This document shows, in pieces, positions 13,505 to 20,133 of a stretch of 64,000 bases of DNA. The translations under genes and the position numbers were made by a program. Position 1 is the stretch's first letter, and each line of letters starts with the position of its first letter. Location: assembly GCF_014204515.1 (NCBI RefSeq), contig NZ_JACHLI010000019.1:1-64000 (forward strand). Reading direction: 5' to 3'. The stretch comes from Pseudomonas nitroreducens. Its GTDB lineage: Bacteria; Pseudomonadota; Gammaproteobacteria; Pseudomonadales; Pseudomonadaceae. The notes under the pieces were generated by a model that worked only from the letters and a program-made list of their open reading frames with translations, was not told the origin of the DNA and did not search any database.

Positions 13505-13885
13505 TCACTTAAGGACATACACCGGCTTTCCATGCCCGGGTGGCGCCGTCCTTCTTTTTGGCGACGGCGGTTTCGCAATGTGCTTAGCCGCCAGCGCTGA
13601 TTCCCACAGTTGCAGAACCCACTCCTCATACGCGTCCACGTTGTAGTACCAGCTACGATTGAACTTGACCATCAGATGCTCTGGGAAGAGCTTTCTCTTT
13701 CGGCGAGACGCTAGCGCACCTTGAGTGATTCCAAGATACTCAGCCATCTTCAGTTCAGTCAGCATCGCAGGTTGATGCGCCCTCCCCTCTAAGATTTCGG
13801 CGATCTCACCGACGGTTGTCGTCAAGGTGCTCAACTGCTCGTGGAGCTTCCGGGCCGCGAGGGCTAGCGGTTCTCTTGAAGACAT
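13505..13885 (-). CDS. Excisionase/HTH-like DNA-binding protein (paralogue B)
   Basis: ATG 13885 is preceded by GAGG with an 8-base spacer. The 126-residue product repeats the plan of the protein at 10443-10838: helical N-terminus (about 1-45), helix-turn-helix with wing (MAEYLGITQGALASRRKRK, then YYNVDAYEEWV) and a basic, Pro-rich tail ending in GKPVYVLK. It is divergent from the DUF4224 gene across a palindromic spacer. It is likely a recombination directionality factor or transcription regulator near the attachment site. Confidence 0.7.
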   Translation of the reverse strand: MSSREPLALAARKLHEQLSTLTTTVGEIAEILEGRAHQPAMLTELKMAEYLGITQGALASRRKRKLFPEHLMVKFNRSWYYNVDAYEEWVLQLWESALAAKHIAKPPSPKRRTAPPGHGKPVYVLK

Positions 13886-13949
13886 AAGCAAATCCTCAGT
13901 TCACAGTCCCTCCGGTGTAGCACGATACCGGAGCCATTAGGAGAAGCTT
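13886..13949. promoter_or_regulatory. Divergent spacer with 7-bp inverted repeat (operator candidate)
   Basis: CTCCGGT (13910-13916) and ACCGGAG (13927-13933) form a perfect inverted repeat with a 10-base spacer, centred between the divergent paralogue B and DUF4224 genes. Symmetry and position suit an operator for a dimeric regulator such as paralogue B. Confidence 0.45.
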
Positions 13950-14156
13950 ATGCCAGTCGAATTCCTGACCCACGAAGAAGTTGTCCAGCTCACGGGCGCC
14001 AGGACGAAGGCCGGCCAGGTGCGCGTTCTGAAGAAGAATGGGATCAGGCACTACATCAAAATGAATGGCTGGCCCGCGGTGACTGTTCACGCCGTAACAG
14101 GCGAATACAGCAAGGAGCCAGACCGCATCCCGTGGAAGTCCAACAAGGTGCCGTAA
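13950..14156 (+). CDS. DUF4224-domain protein
   Basis: ATG 13950 follows AGGAG. The 68-residue protein matches DUF4224: FLTHEEVVQLTGARTKAGQV, then LKKNGIRHYIKMNGWPAVTVHAV. In Pseudomonas prophages this small protein is usually encoded just ahead of a tyrosine integrase and probably acts as an excisionase or integrase partner. Here only 75 bases separate its stop from the tRNA gene, so the integrase expected downstream is absent from this end. Confidence 0.8.
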   Translation: MPVEFLTHEEVVQLTGARTKAGQVRVLKKNGIRHYIKMNGWPAVTVHAVTGEYSKEPDRIPWKSNKVP

Positions 14157-14231
14157 TTGCCTGCTGCTGGTAGCGTGCTGGTAAGCACAGAGAGGGAAAT
14201 TAGCCAGAACGGCTGGGCGCTGCAGAAATAC

Positions 14232-14308
14232 TGGTGTCCCGGAGAGGGGTCGAACCTCCAACCTTCCCCTTAGGAGGGGGACGCTCTATCCAATTGAGCT
14301 ACCGGGAC
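14232..14308 (-). tRNA. tRNA-Arg(CCT), right attachment site of the phage-like element
   Basis: The minus strand folds as a tRNA with acceptor GTCCCGG/CCGGGAC, D-arm AGCTCAATTGGATAGAGC, anticodon loop CTCCTAA (anticodon CCT, arginine AGG codon), TTCGA in the T-loop and an encoded CCA. Its 3' end faces the element on the left, as expected where an integrase recombined at the tRNA 3' half and restored it. The core repeat should recur at the other end, outside the window. Confidence 0.95.
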
Positions 14309-14400
14309 AATCGGGTCGGCATGTTAACCACCGACAAGCGATTTGTCATGCCGCTGCCACGGCCAGCGAGCATAATTTGCCTGCCAGTGGGAGAAACATC

Positions 14401-14877
14401 ATGACGACAGACAGCGGCGCCCTGCCCGACTCGCCCTTCGCCACCTTCGATGTACGGGTCGCCACCGCGGCCGATGCCGCCGCCCTCGCCCCCCTGCTGC
14501 GGCAACTCGGCGCCTGCGACCCGCTGCCGGACGCCGCCCTGCTGGCCCTGGCGCTGGACAACCACTCGCCCTCGCGGGTGACCCTGGTGGCCGAGCGCGA
14601 CGGCGACCTGCTGGGCACCTGCACGCTGCACCTGATCGAACACATCGCCCATGGCTTCGCCCGCTCGGCGATTCTCGAAGACATGGTGGTGGACAGCCGC
14701 GCCCGCGGCCAGGGCATCGGCCAGGCACTGATCGGCCGGGCCGTGGAGTGGGCGCGGGACCGGAAGTGCTACAAGCTGGCGCTCTCCAGCCACCAGGACC
14801 GGGAAATGGCGCACCGCTTCTATTCGGCGATGGGCTTCGCGCCCCACGGCGTCAGCCTGTCCCTGCGGCTGGAGTAA
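14401..14877 (+). CDS. GNAT-family N-acetyltransferase
   Basis: ATG 14401 (GGGAG upstream) gives 158 residues. The acetyl-CoA motif A is VVDSRARGQGIGQALIGRAVEW (about 97-118 in total, signature RGQGIG). The C-terminal motif B reads AHRFYSAMGFAPHG. The N-terminal DVRVATAADAAALAPLL opens the fold. Substrate unknown; the AHRFYSAMGF motif is common in small-molecule acetylases. It is the first chromosomal gene beyond the element and is GC-rich like the core genome. Confidence 0.8.
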   Translation: MTTDSGALPDSPFATFDVRVATAADAAALAPLLRQLGACDPLPDAALLALALDNHSPSRVTLVAERDGDLLGTCTLHLIEHIAHGFARSAILEDMVVDSRARGQGIGQALIGRAVEWARDRKCYKLALSSHQDREMAHRFYSAMGFAPHGVSLSLRLE

Positions 14878-14880
14878 GGC

Positions 14881-15444
14881 TCAGCTGGCCTGGGCGCCCG
14901 GCGGGTCGATCAGCGCCAGCAGACGGCCGACCGTGGTCTGCAGGGACACCGAGTTATCCAGCTCCACCAGTGGCCCGGGCAGGCCATCGGCAAAATGCGC
15001 ATTGCGCGCCAGACGCTCCTCGATCTGCGCCAGGCTCTCCCGTCCGCGCTCGAGCAATCGCTGGCGCAGCACGCCCGGCTCGACCTTGAGCAGCACCGCG
15101 AGCAACCCGGGATAGCGCCGCCGGGCCTCGTCCAGGTACTTGCGCGAACCATTCACCAGCACGTCGTGGCCGGCCGTCAGCCAGGCATCGATCTCACGGG
15201 GAATGCCGTAGTGCAGCCCGTTCGCCCACCAACTCATGGCGAAGGCGCCCGAGGCCTCCAGCTGGGCGAATTCCTCGACACTCACCGAATGCGCCGCTTC
15301 CCCGCGCGCCTCGGCGGAGCGGGTGATGACGCGCCGGACGATCCGGCAATCGCGCGCCGCCAGCGGGGCGCTGGCGGCCTGCAATACGCTGTCCTTGCCC
15401 GAGCCCGAAGGGCCCATCAGGTAAATCAGTCTGCCCGGAGTCAT
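14881..15444 (-). CDS. phnN: Ribose 1,5-bisphosphate phosphokinase PhnN
   Basis: The 187-residue protein is a guanylate-kinase-like P-loop enzyme with Walker A GPSGSGKDS (about 11-19). The DVLVNGSRKYLDEA and HYGIPREID segments are typical of PhnN. It converts ribose 1,5-bisphosphate and ATP to PRPP at the end of the C-P lyase route and provides a bypass to PRPP. No phosphonate (phn) operon lies here, so it stands alone, convergent with the GNAT gene. Confidence 0.85.
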   Translation of the reverse strand: MTPGRLIYLMGPSGSGKDSVLQAASAPLAARDCRIVRRVITRSAEARGEAAHSVSVEEFAQLEASGAFAMSWWANGLHYGIPREIDAWLTAGHDVLVNGSRKYLDEARRRYPGLLAVLLKVEPGVLRQRLLERGRESLAQIEERLARNAHFADGLPGPLVELDNSVSLQTTVGRLLALIDPPGAQAS

Positions 15445-15934
15445 ATGGCGCTCGTGGGGGCCGGCGGTACGGCGTTACATCGGTTCGGGTCCGCAGCGCG
15501 GATAATACGCCTGCCTTGTACGAATTCCGCGAAAATCCATCGGATCAGGACGATTGTTCAGGAGCCGCAGGCCCAGCGCTGGAACCCTGTGCCATCATGC
15601 GCACCTGCGCCAGGACGGCCTTCCCGGCAGCCGCCCAACGGCAGTCAGGTAGCATTCGCAAATCGACTACGCTCAGACCATTGGGCACATCGCCAGCTTT
15701 CTGCCAGAAGTCCAATCCAAAGAGAGGTCTGCCTAGACGGTCTCATTTCGGACGATTGGTGCTGGCATTTAGCCTCCACACCAGACACAATATGCCTTAG
15801 GTTTGACGTCAACTTATTGAATAAAACTTCAAAAGCTTTGACGACGCGCTGAACGGCCATTGGAAATCGCTGTCAAAGGGCCTGAACCAACGCTGACCCA
15901 TGGCATCGGCCTCCCTGACTTACAGGTTTAATGT
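15445..15934. promoter_or_regulatory. Long upstream region of amrZ
   Basis: About 490 bases without a supported gene. The part near amrZ is AT-richer and contains the palindrome TTGACGTCAA (about 15803-15812) and GGCCATTGG (15855-15863), which resembles the first half of the AmrZ target GGCCATTACC known from algD. AmrZ represses its own gene in P. aeruginosa, so this may be an autoregulatory site. An open frame at 15516-15800 lacks a ribosome site and family features and is not called. I found no convincing AlgU promoter. Confidence 0.35.
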
Positions 15935-16267
15935 ATGCGCCCATTGAAACAGGCAACCCCCTCCTACTCCAGCCGCACTGCTGACAAATTCGTCGTACGC
16001 CTGCCCGAGGGCATGCGTGAGCGCATCGCCGATGTCGCTCGCAGCCATCATCGCAGCATGAACTCCGAGATCATCGCCCGTCTCGAGCAAAGCCTGCTGC
16101 AGGAAGGCGCCCTGCAGGACAACCTCGGTATCCGTCTGGACAGCCCGGAACTCAGCCTGCACGAACGCGAGCTGCTGCAACGCTTCCGCCAACTGACCCA
16201 TCGCCAGCAGAACGCCCTGATCGCCCTGATCGCGCATGACGCCGAGATGGCGCAGAACGACGCCTGA
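15935..16267 (+). CDS. amrZ: Arc-type ribbon-helix-helix regulator AmrZ (AlgZ)
   Basis: The 110-residue protein is, from memory, nearly identical to P. aeruginosa AmrZ: a flexible N-terminus (MRPLKQATPSYSS), the beta strand KFVVRLPEGMRERIADVA, helices RSMNSEIIARLEQSLLQEG (about 40-60) and the C-terminal tetramerisation region LHERELLQRFRQLTHRQQNAL. AmrZ activates alginate genes and represses flagellar and other genes in P. aeruginosa. The RHH strand residues Lys/Val/Arg contact DNA. Its place beside mgtE and the tRNA-rsmA block matches non-aeruginosa Pseudomonas. An own terminator follows. Confidence 0.92.
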   Translation: MRPLKQATPSYSSRTADKFVVRLPEGMRERIADVARSHHRSMNSEIIARLEQSLLQEGALQDNLGIRLDSPELSLHERELLQRFRQLTHRQQNALIALIAHDAEMAQNDA

Positions 16268-16285
16268 GTCGTTCGCAAGACCCGA

Positions 16286-16315
16286 AAACAGCCGGCCTTC
16301 GAGCCGGCTTTTTCA
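16286..16315 (+). terminator. amrZ terminator
   Basis: The 7-bp stem AGCCGGC/GCCGGCT (16290-16296 with 16303-16309) is followed by TTTTT. It lies 20 bases after the amrZ stop. Confidence 0.85.
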
Positions 16316-16349
16316 TGCCTGCGATTTGCCTGCTGCGGAAAAGGCGGGC

Positions 16350-16380
16350 ACAAAAAAGCCGCCTCGCGGGCGGCCTTTTC
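16350..16380 (-). terminator. mgtE terminator
   Basis: The stem GCCGCC/GGCGGC (16358-16363 with 16369-16374), read leftward, is followed by TTTTTT from the A-run at 16352-16357. It lies just past the mgtE stop. Confidence 0.8.
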
Positions 16381-16393
16381 GACTCGGTGGGCA

Positions 16394-17836
16394 CTACATG
16401 AGGAACAGCGTGGCCAGCCCGAGGAAGATGAAGAAACCACCGCTGTCGGTCATGGCGGTGATCATCACGCTGGAGCCCATGGCCGGGTCGCGACCCAGGC
16501 GCAGCAGGGTCATCGGAATCAGCACCCCCATCAGTGCCGCCAGCAGCAGGTTCAGCGTCATGGCGCCGGTCATCACCGCGCCCAGCTCCCAGTTGCCGTA
16601 CAGGTAGAAGGCGACCAGGCCGATCACCCCGCCCCACACCAGGCCATTCACCAGGGCCACGCCCAGCTCCTTGCGCAGCAGACGGTTGGCGCTGCTGGTC
16701 TGAATCTGGTCCAGGGCCATGGCGCGGACGATCATGGTGATCGTCTGGTTGCCGGAGTTGCCGCCGATACCGGCGACGATGGGCATCAGTGCAGCCAGCG
16801 CCACGAGCTTCTCGATGGAGCCTTCGAACAGGCCGATCACCCGCGAGGCGATGAAGGCGGTGACCAGGTTGGTGGCCAGCCAGGCCCAGCGGTTGCCGAC
16901 GGATTTCCACACCGAGGCGAAGATGTCTTCCTCTTCGCGCAGACCGGCCATGTTGAGGACTTCGCTCTCGCTCTCCTCGCGGATCAGGTCGACCATCTCA
17001 TCGATGGTCAGACGGCCGATCAGCTTGCCGTTCTTGTCCACCACAGGCGCGGAAATCAGGTCGTAACGCTCGAACGCCTGGGCGGCTTCGTAGCCGTCCT
17101 CGTCGGGGCTGAAGGTCACCGGGTCGGTGGCCATGACTTCTGCCACCTCCTTGTCCGGATCGTTCACCAGCAGGCGCTTGATCGGCAGCACGCCCTTGAG
17201 CACGCCGTCGTAGTCGACCACGAAGAGCTTGTCGGTATGCCCAGGCAGCTCCTTGAGACGGCGCAGGTAGCGCAGCACCACTTCCAGGCTGACGTCGTCG
17301 CGGATGGTGACCATCTCGAAGTCCATCAGCGCGCCGACCTGGTCTTCCTCGTAGGACAACGCCGAGCGCACGCGCTCGCGCTGCTGCGCATCGAGGGTTT
17401 CCATCAGCTCGTGGACCACGTCGCGCGGCAGTTCCGGCGCAAGGTCGGCAAGTTCGTCCGCGTCCATCTCGCGGGCGGCGGCGAGGATCTCGTGATCGTC
17501 CATGTCGGCGATCAGGGTTTCCCGCACGGAATCCGAGACTTCGAGGAGGATGTCGCCGTCGCGCTCGGCCTTGACCAGTTGCCAGACCGTCAGGCGGTCA
17601 TCCAGCGGCAGGGACTCGAGGATGTGGGCGATATCGGCCGGGTGCAACTCGTCCATCTTGCGCTGCAATTCGGCAAGATTCTGGCGATGCACAAAGTTTT
17701 CGACGAGGTCTTGATGCTGGCCTTCCTGACGGTGCGTCAGGTCTTCCACCAGCTTGTGCTTGTGCAGCAGGTCGACCACCTGGTTGAGGCGGTCCTGCAG
17801 GCTTTCCTGCGGCTTCTTGGCTTCTACTTCGGTCAT
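16394..17836 (-). CDS. mgtE: Magnesium transporter MgtE
   Basis: I start at ATG 17836 (MTEVEAKKPQES), giving 480 residues, the usual length. An N-terminal alpha-superhelical domain (about 20-150, LHPADIAHILESLPLDDR), a CBS-domain pair (about 155-285) and a C-terminal transmembrane domain of five helices (about 310-480) with GIGGNSGNQTITMIVRAMAL are visible in order, as in MgtE channels. It imports Mg2+ down its gradient, gated by Mg2+ binding to the N and CBS domains. Monocistronic, convergent with amrZ. No known Mg2+ riboswitch is recognisable upstream. Confidence 0.93.
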   Translation of the reverse strand: MTEVEAKKPQESLQDRLNQVVDLLHKHKLVEDLTHRQEGQHQDLVENFVHRQNLAELQRKMDELHPADIAHILESLPLDDRLTVWQLVKAERDGDILLEVSDSVRETLIADMDDHEILAAAREMDADELADLAPELPRDVVHELMETLDAQQRERVRSALSYEEDQVGALMDFEMVTIRDDVSLEVVLRYLRRLKELPGHTDKLFVVDYDGVLKGVLPIKRLLVNDPDKEVAEVMATDPVTFSPDEDGYEAAQAFERYDLISAPVVDKNGKLIGRLTIDEMVDLIREESESEVLNMAGLREEEDIFASVWKSVGNRWAWLATNLVTAFIASRVIGLFEGSIEKLVALAALMPIVAGIGGNSGNQTITMIVRAMALDQIQTSSANRLLRKELGVALVNGLVWGGVIGLVAFYLYGNWELGAVMTGAMTLNLLLAALMGVLIPMTLLRLGRDPAMGSSVMITAMTDSGGFFIFLGLATLFLM

Positions 17837-18158
17837 AGCACGCTCCACCCCCAGTGGCAGAACGGGCCAGAGGGGATCAATACATCAGGTCGTGTGTACG
17901 CAATCGGGGTTCTGAGTAACTACTGGGTAAGTCCATGGTGGTGTCCCATGCGCCCATCGAGGGCAGATGCGGGAAATGATAACACTCCGGGGTGTATTAG
18001 GCGTTACAAAATGGCGGCTAGAACAATCGCTTGCAGGCGAAAGTTCAGTGGCGAATCACTGCCTGGTTCGACGCCCGAAAGCTCCCACAGGACACCCGGC
18101 TCCGACTGACAAATCACACTTCTAGGCTGCAGGCAGGCTCGTCACCTCGGAGGACGCC
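17837..18158. other. Intergenic region between the divergent mgtE and 18159 genes
   Basis: About 320 bases carry the promoters of two divergent genes. The stretch 17975-18020 is AT-richer (ATTAGGCGTTACAAAATGG). I see no tRNA, repeat or riboswitch-like structure. Confidence 0.35.
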
Positions 18159-18683
18159 ATGCGCCTGCCCGTCCTGCTCTGTTCACTCCTGATTCCATTG
18201 ATACCGACCAGCGAGGCCGCCACGGTGTTCCGCTGTACCGCCAGCGATGGCAGCGTGCTGTTCAGTCAGTATGGCTGCCCCATGGAGCGGCAGCAGGAAA
18301 TCCAGCAGGCCGCCAACCCCTCGCCAGGAAGCGGCACGCCGGTGCCCATGGCTGATCCGAAGACAACTGCTGCGCTGAAGCCACCCCTGCGGAACAAGAC
18401 CGGGGACAAGGGTGCGGAGCACGAGGACGTGGTCGTCGTCGGCGAGCAGCAGAACGGCTGCGGCAATCGCGTCACCGGCAGCGCGCGGCGCAAGGCGATC
18501 ATCGAAGGTCGCATCAGGAGCGGGATGACCCGCAGCGACGTGGAGAGCGCCCTGGGCAGGCCCGACAGCGTCAGCCAGCAAAACGAGACGCTGCGCTATC
18601 ACTACGCGGCGGAAAGGAAGCGTGGCGCACGCAGCGTAACCTTCGACGAGGACGGCTGCGTGATAGGCAAGGCGAGGCGCTGA
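18159..18683 (+). CDS. Periplasmic protein with DUF4124-like start and BamE/SmpA-like C-terminus
   Basis: The 174-residue protein has a Sec signal (about 1-20, ending SEAA) followed by a DUF4124-like segment (VFRCTASDGSVLFSQYGCP with two Cys). A variable Pro/Gly linker leads to a C-terminal BamE/SmpA-like module (about 108-170: IIEGRIRSGMTRSDVESALGRPD, then LRYHYAA). It is therefore envelope-located, perhaps acting as a small outer-membrane or peptidoglycan-associated factor. Role unproven. It ends at a strong terminator before the tRNA genes. Confidence 0.7.
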   Translation: MRLPVLLCSLLIPLIPTSEAATVFRCTASDGSVLFSQYGCPMERQQEIQQAANPSPGSGTPVPMADPKTTAALKPPLRNKTGDKGAEHEDVVVVGEQQNGCGNRVTGSARRKAIIEGRIRSGMTRSDVESALGRPDSVSQQNETLRYHYAAERKRGARSVTFDEDGCVIGKARR

Positions 18684-18715
18684 GAAGAACGCCCTGCCGG
18701 CTTTTTCGAGGGCAA

Positions 18716-18748
18716 AGAAAAAGGGCCTGCATTTCTGCAGGCCCTTTC
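18716..18748 (+). terminator. Terminator after the 18159 gene
   Basis: A 12-bp perfect stem (18720-18731 with 18736-18747, key bases AAAGGGCC/GGCCCTTT) with a TTTC loop. Its symmetric A and T flanks let it work in both directions, so it also ends the leftward tRNA transcript. Confidence 0.85.
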
Positions 18749-18754
18749 GGTATA

Positions 18755-18831
18755 TGGCGCACTCAGGAGGATTCGAACCTCCGACCGCTCGGTTCGTAGC
18801 CGAGTACTCTATCCAGCTGAGCTATGAGTGC
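18755..18831 (-). tRNA. tRNA-Arg(ACG), copy 1
   Basis: The minus strand reads GCACTCATAGCTCAGCTGG at the 5' end, has anticodon loop CTACGAA (anticodon ACG, wobble A deaminated to inosine to read CGU/CGC/CGA), TTCGAATCC in the T-arm and an encoded CCA. It is identical to the copy at 18930-19006. Confidence 0.96.
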
Positions 18832-18929
18832 GTCGTTGGCAAAGTTTAACCAGATTCACCAACTGGTTGCAGCTAATGGCCTTTCAGCCCTTTCGCCACT
18901 GAAGCCCCGCTTTCGCGTAACTTCGTATA

Positions 18930-19006
18930 TGGCGCACTCAGGAGGATTCGAACCTCCGACCGCTCGGTTCGTAGCCGAGTACTCTATCCAGCTGAGCTAT
19001 GAGTGC
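18930..19006 (-). tRNA. tRNA-Arg(ACG), copy 2
   Basis: An identical 77-base repeat of the tRNA at 18755-18831, including the flanking TATA at the CCA end, 98 bases away. It marks a tandem duplication of the major arginine tRNA. Anticodon ACG; CCA encoded. Confidence 0.96.
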
Positions 19007-19113
19007 GCTGATGAGGGCGCAAATTCTAGTGCGATTTTTCTGACCTGTCAACAAGATTTTTCAATCTTTTCAGTCACTTACGTAACCGGACAACTCACTG
19101 CTCTAGAAGAAGC

Positions 19114-19206
<93 letters not shown>

Positions 19207-19266
19207 GCAACACGGGGCGCATGATATCCATGTTTTCCCCGTTTGCAAAGAAAAATTTTAGAAAAA

Positions 19267-19452
19267 TTAATGGTTTGGTTCTTGGTCTTTCTCTTTCTGA
19301 ATACGCTGGTAGATCTCTTCGCGGTGCACGGCGACTTCCTTCGGCGCATTCACACCGATTCGCACCTGATTTCCTTTAACGCCCAGCACAGTCACGGTGA
19401 CGTCGTCACCGACCATCAGGGTCTCTCCGACCCGGCGAGTCAGAATCAGCAT
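19267..19452 (-). CDS. rsmA: Carbon storage/secondary metabolism regulator RsmA (CsrA)
   Basis: ATG 19452 with an AAGGAGAAAGGA ribosome site gives 61 residues. It starts MLILTRRVGETLMVGDD and includes VRIGVNAPKEVAVHREEIY, with Leu4 and Arg44 (the RNA-contact residue in GVNAPKEVAVHREE). By eye it is identical to P. aeruginosa RsmA. The dimer binds GGA hairpins in mRNA leaders and blocks or alters translation, and is titrated by the sRNAs RsmY and RsmZ. Its own leader contains repeated GGA motifs (AAGGAGAAAGGA), so autoregulation is plausible. Confidence 0.97.
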   Translation of the reverse strand: MLILTRRVGETLMVGDDVTVTVLGVKGNQVRIGVNAPKEVAVHREEIYQRIQKEKDQEPNH

Positions 19453-19548
19453 TCCTTTCTCCTTACGTGTTACGGGATAAGCAGTCTGCAAAAAAAGAAA
19501 TGGTGGCAGATTCGTATAGATCAAGTGCGCGAATCCTTCACCCAAGTA

Positions 19549-19576
19549 TTGACCAGTCCTGCCGGAATGAAAGTTC
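19549..19576 (-). promoter_or_regulatory. Candidate AlgU-type promoter upstream of rsmA
   Basis: Read leftward, GAACTT (19576-19571) is followed 18 bases later by TCAA (19552-19549), resembling the AlgU (sigma-22) pattern GAACTT-N16/17-TCtnA with slightly long spacing. AlgU control of rsmA is known in P. aeruginosa. A sigma-70 start closer to rsmA is also likely (TATACG near 19516). Confidence 0.35.
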
Positions 19577-19596
19577 CTGACAGCCGGTCAAAAACG

Positions 19597-19627
19597 ACAA
19601 AAGGCGCGGATTAGCCGCGCCTTTCGA
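19597..19627 (-). terminator. lysC terminator
   Basis: The 10-bp stem AAAGGCGCGG/CCGCGCCTTT (19600-19609 with 19615-19624), read leftward, continues TTTTGTCG. It separates lysC from rsmA. Confidence 0.85.
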
Positions 19628-19638
19628 TGGTTCTCCCC

Positions 19639-20133
19639 TTACTCGCCCTGTCGGGCCGGGGCGTCGAGCTCAAACGCGGTGTGCAGGGCACGGACCGCCA
19701 GCTCGAGGTATTTCTCTTCGATGACCACCGACACCTTGATTTCCGAGGTGGAGATCATCTGGATGTTGATGGTTTCCTTGGCCAACGCCTCGAACATGCG
19801 GCTGGCGACACCGGCGTGGGAGCGCATGCCGACACCGACGATGGAAACCTTGGCGATATTGGTGTCGCCAGTGGCTTCGCGCGCACCGATGCTGGTGGCG
19901 GTCTGCTTGAGGATTTCCAGGGCGGCCTGGTAGTCGTTGCGGTGCACGGTGAAGGTGAAGTCGGTGGTGTTATCGTGCGCGACGTTCTGCACGATCATGT
20001 CGACTTCTACATTGGCGGCACTGATCGGGCCGAGAATCTTGAAAGCAACGCCGGGGGTATCCGGTACGCCACGGATGGTCAGCTTGGCTTCGTCGCGGTT
20101 GAAGGCGATGCCGGAGATGATCGGCTGTTCCAT
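19639..20133 (-). CDS. Aspartokinase beta subunit from an internal in-frame start
   Basis: ATG 20133 within lysC is preceded by GAAGAGGAATCC, a good Shine-Dalgarno with 5-6 base spacing. It opens MEQPIISGIAFNRDEAK, exactly at the first ACT domain, giving 164 residues. In Pseudomonas and Corynebacterium the regulatory beta subunit of alpha2-beta2 aspartokinase arises this way. The sequence signal is good; production here is inferred. Confidence 0.6.
   Translation of the reverse strand: MEQPIISGIAFNRDEAKLTIRGVPDTPGVAFKILGPISAANVEVDMIVQNVAHDNTTDFTFTVHRNDYQAALEILKQTATSIGAREATGDTNIAKVSIVGVGMRSHAGVASRMFEALAKETINIQMISTSEIKVSVVIEEKYLELAVRALHTAFELDAPARQGE

Noticed and set aside
15516..15800. A 94-codon frame in the amrZ upstream region
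   Set aside because: No ribosome site and no family; Cys/Pro/Arg-rich composition looks random.
15935..16267. Considered as an Arc-type phage repressor of the neighbouring element
   Set aside because: It lies beyond the tRNA attachment site, has core-genome base composition and matches AmrZ nearly throughout.
17837..18158. Looked for a magnesium riboswitch ahead of mgtE
   Set aside because: No M-box-like conserved helices could be recognised and this class is not typical of Pseudomonas.
19457..19545. Longer N-terminus for RsmA (92 codons)
   Set aside because: The extra residues lack family support and a ribosome site; the 61-residue form begins with the conserved MLILTRR after AAGGAGAAAGGA.
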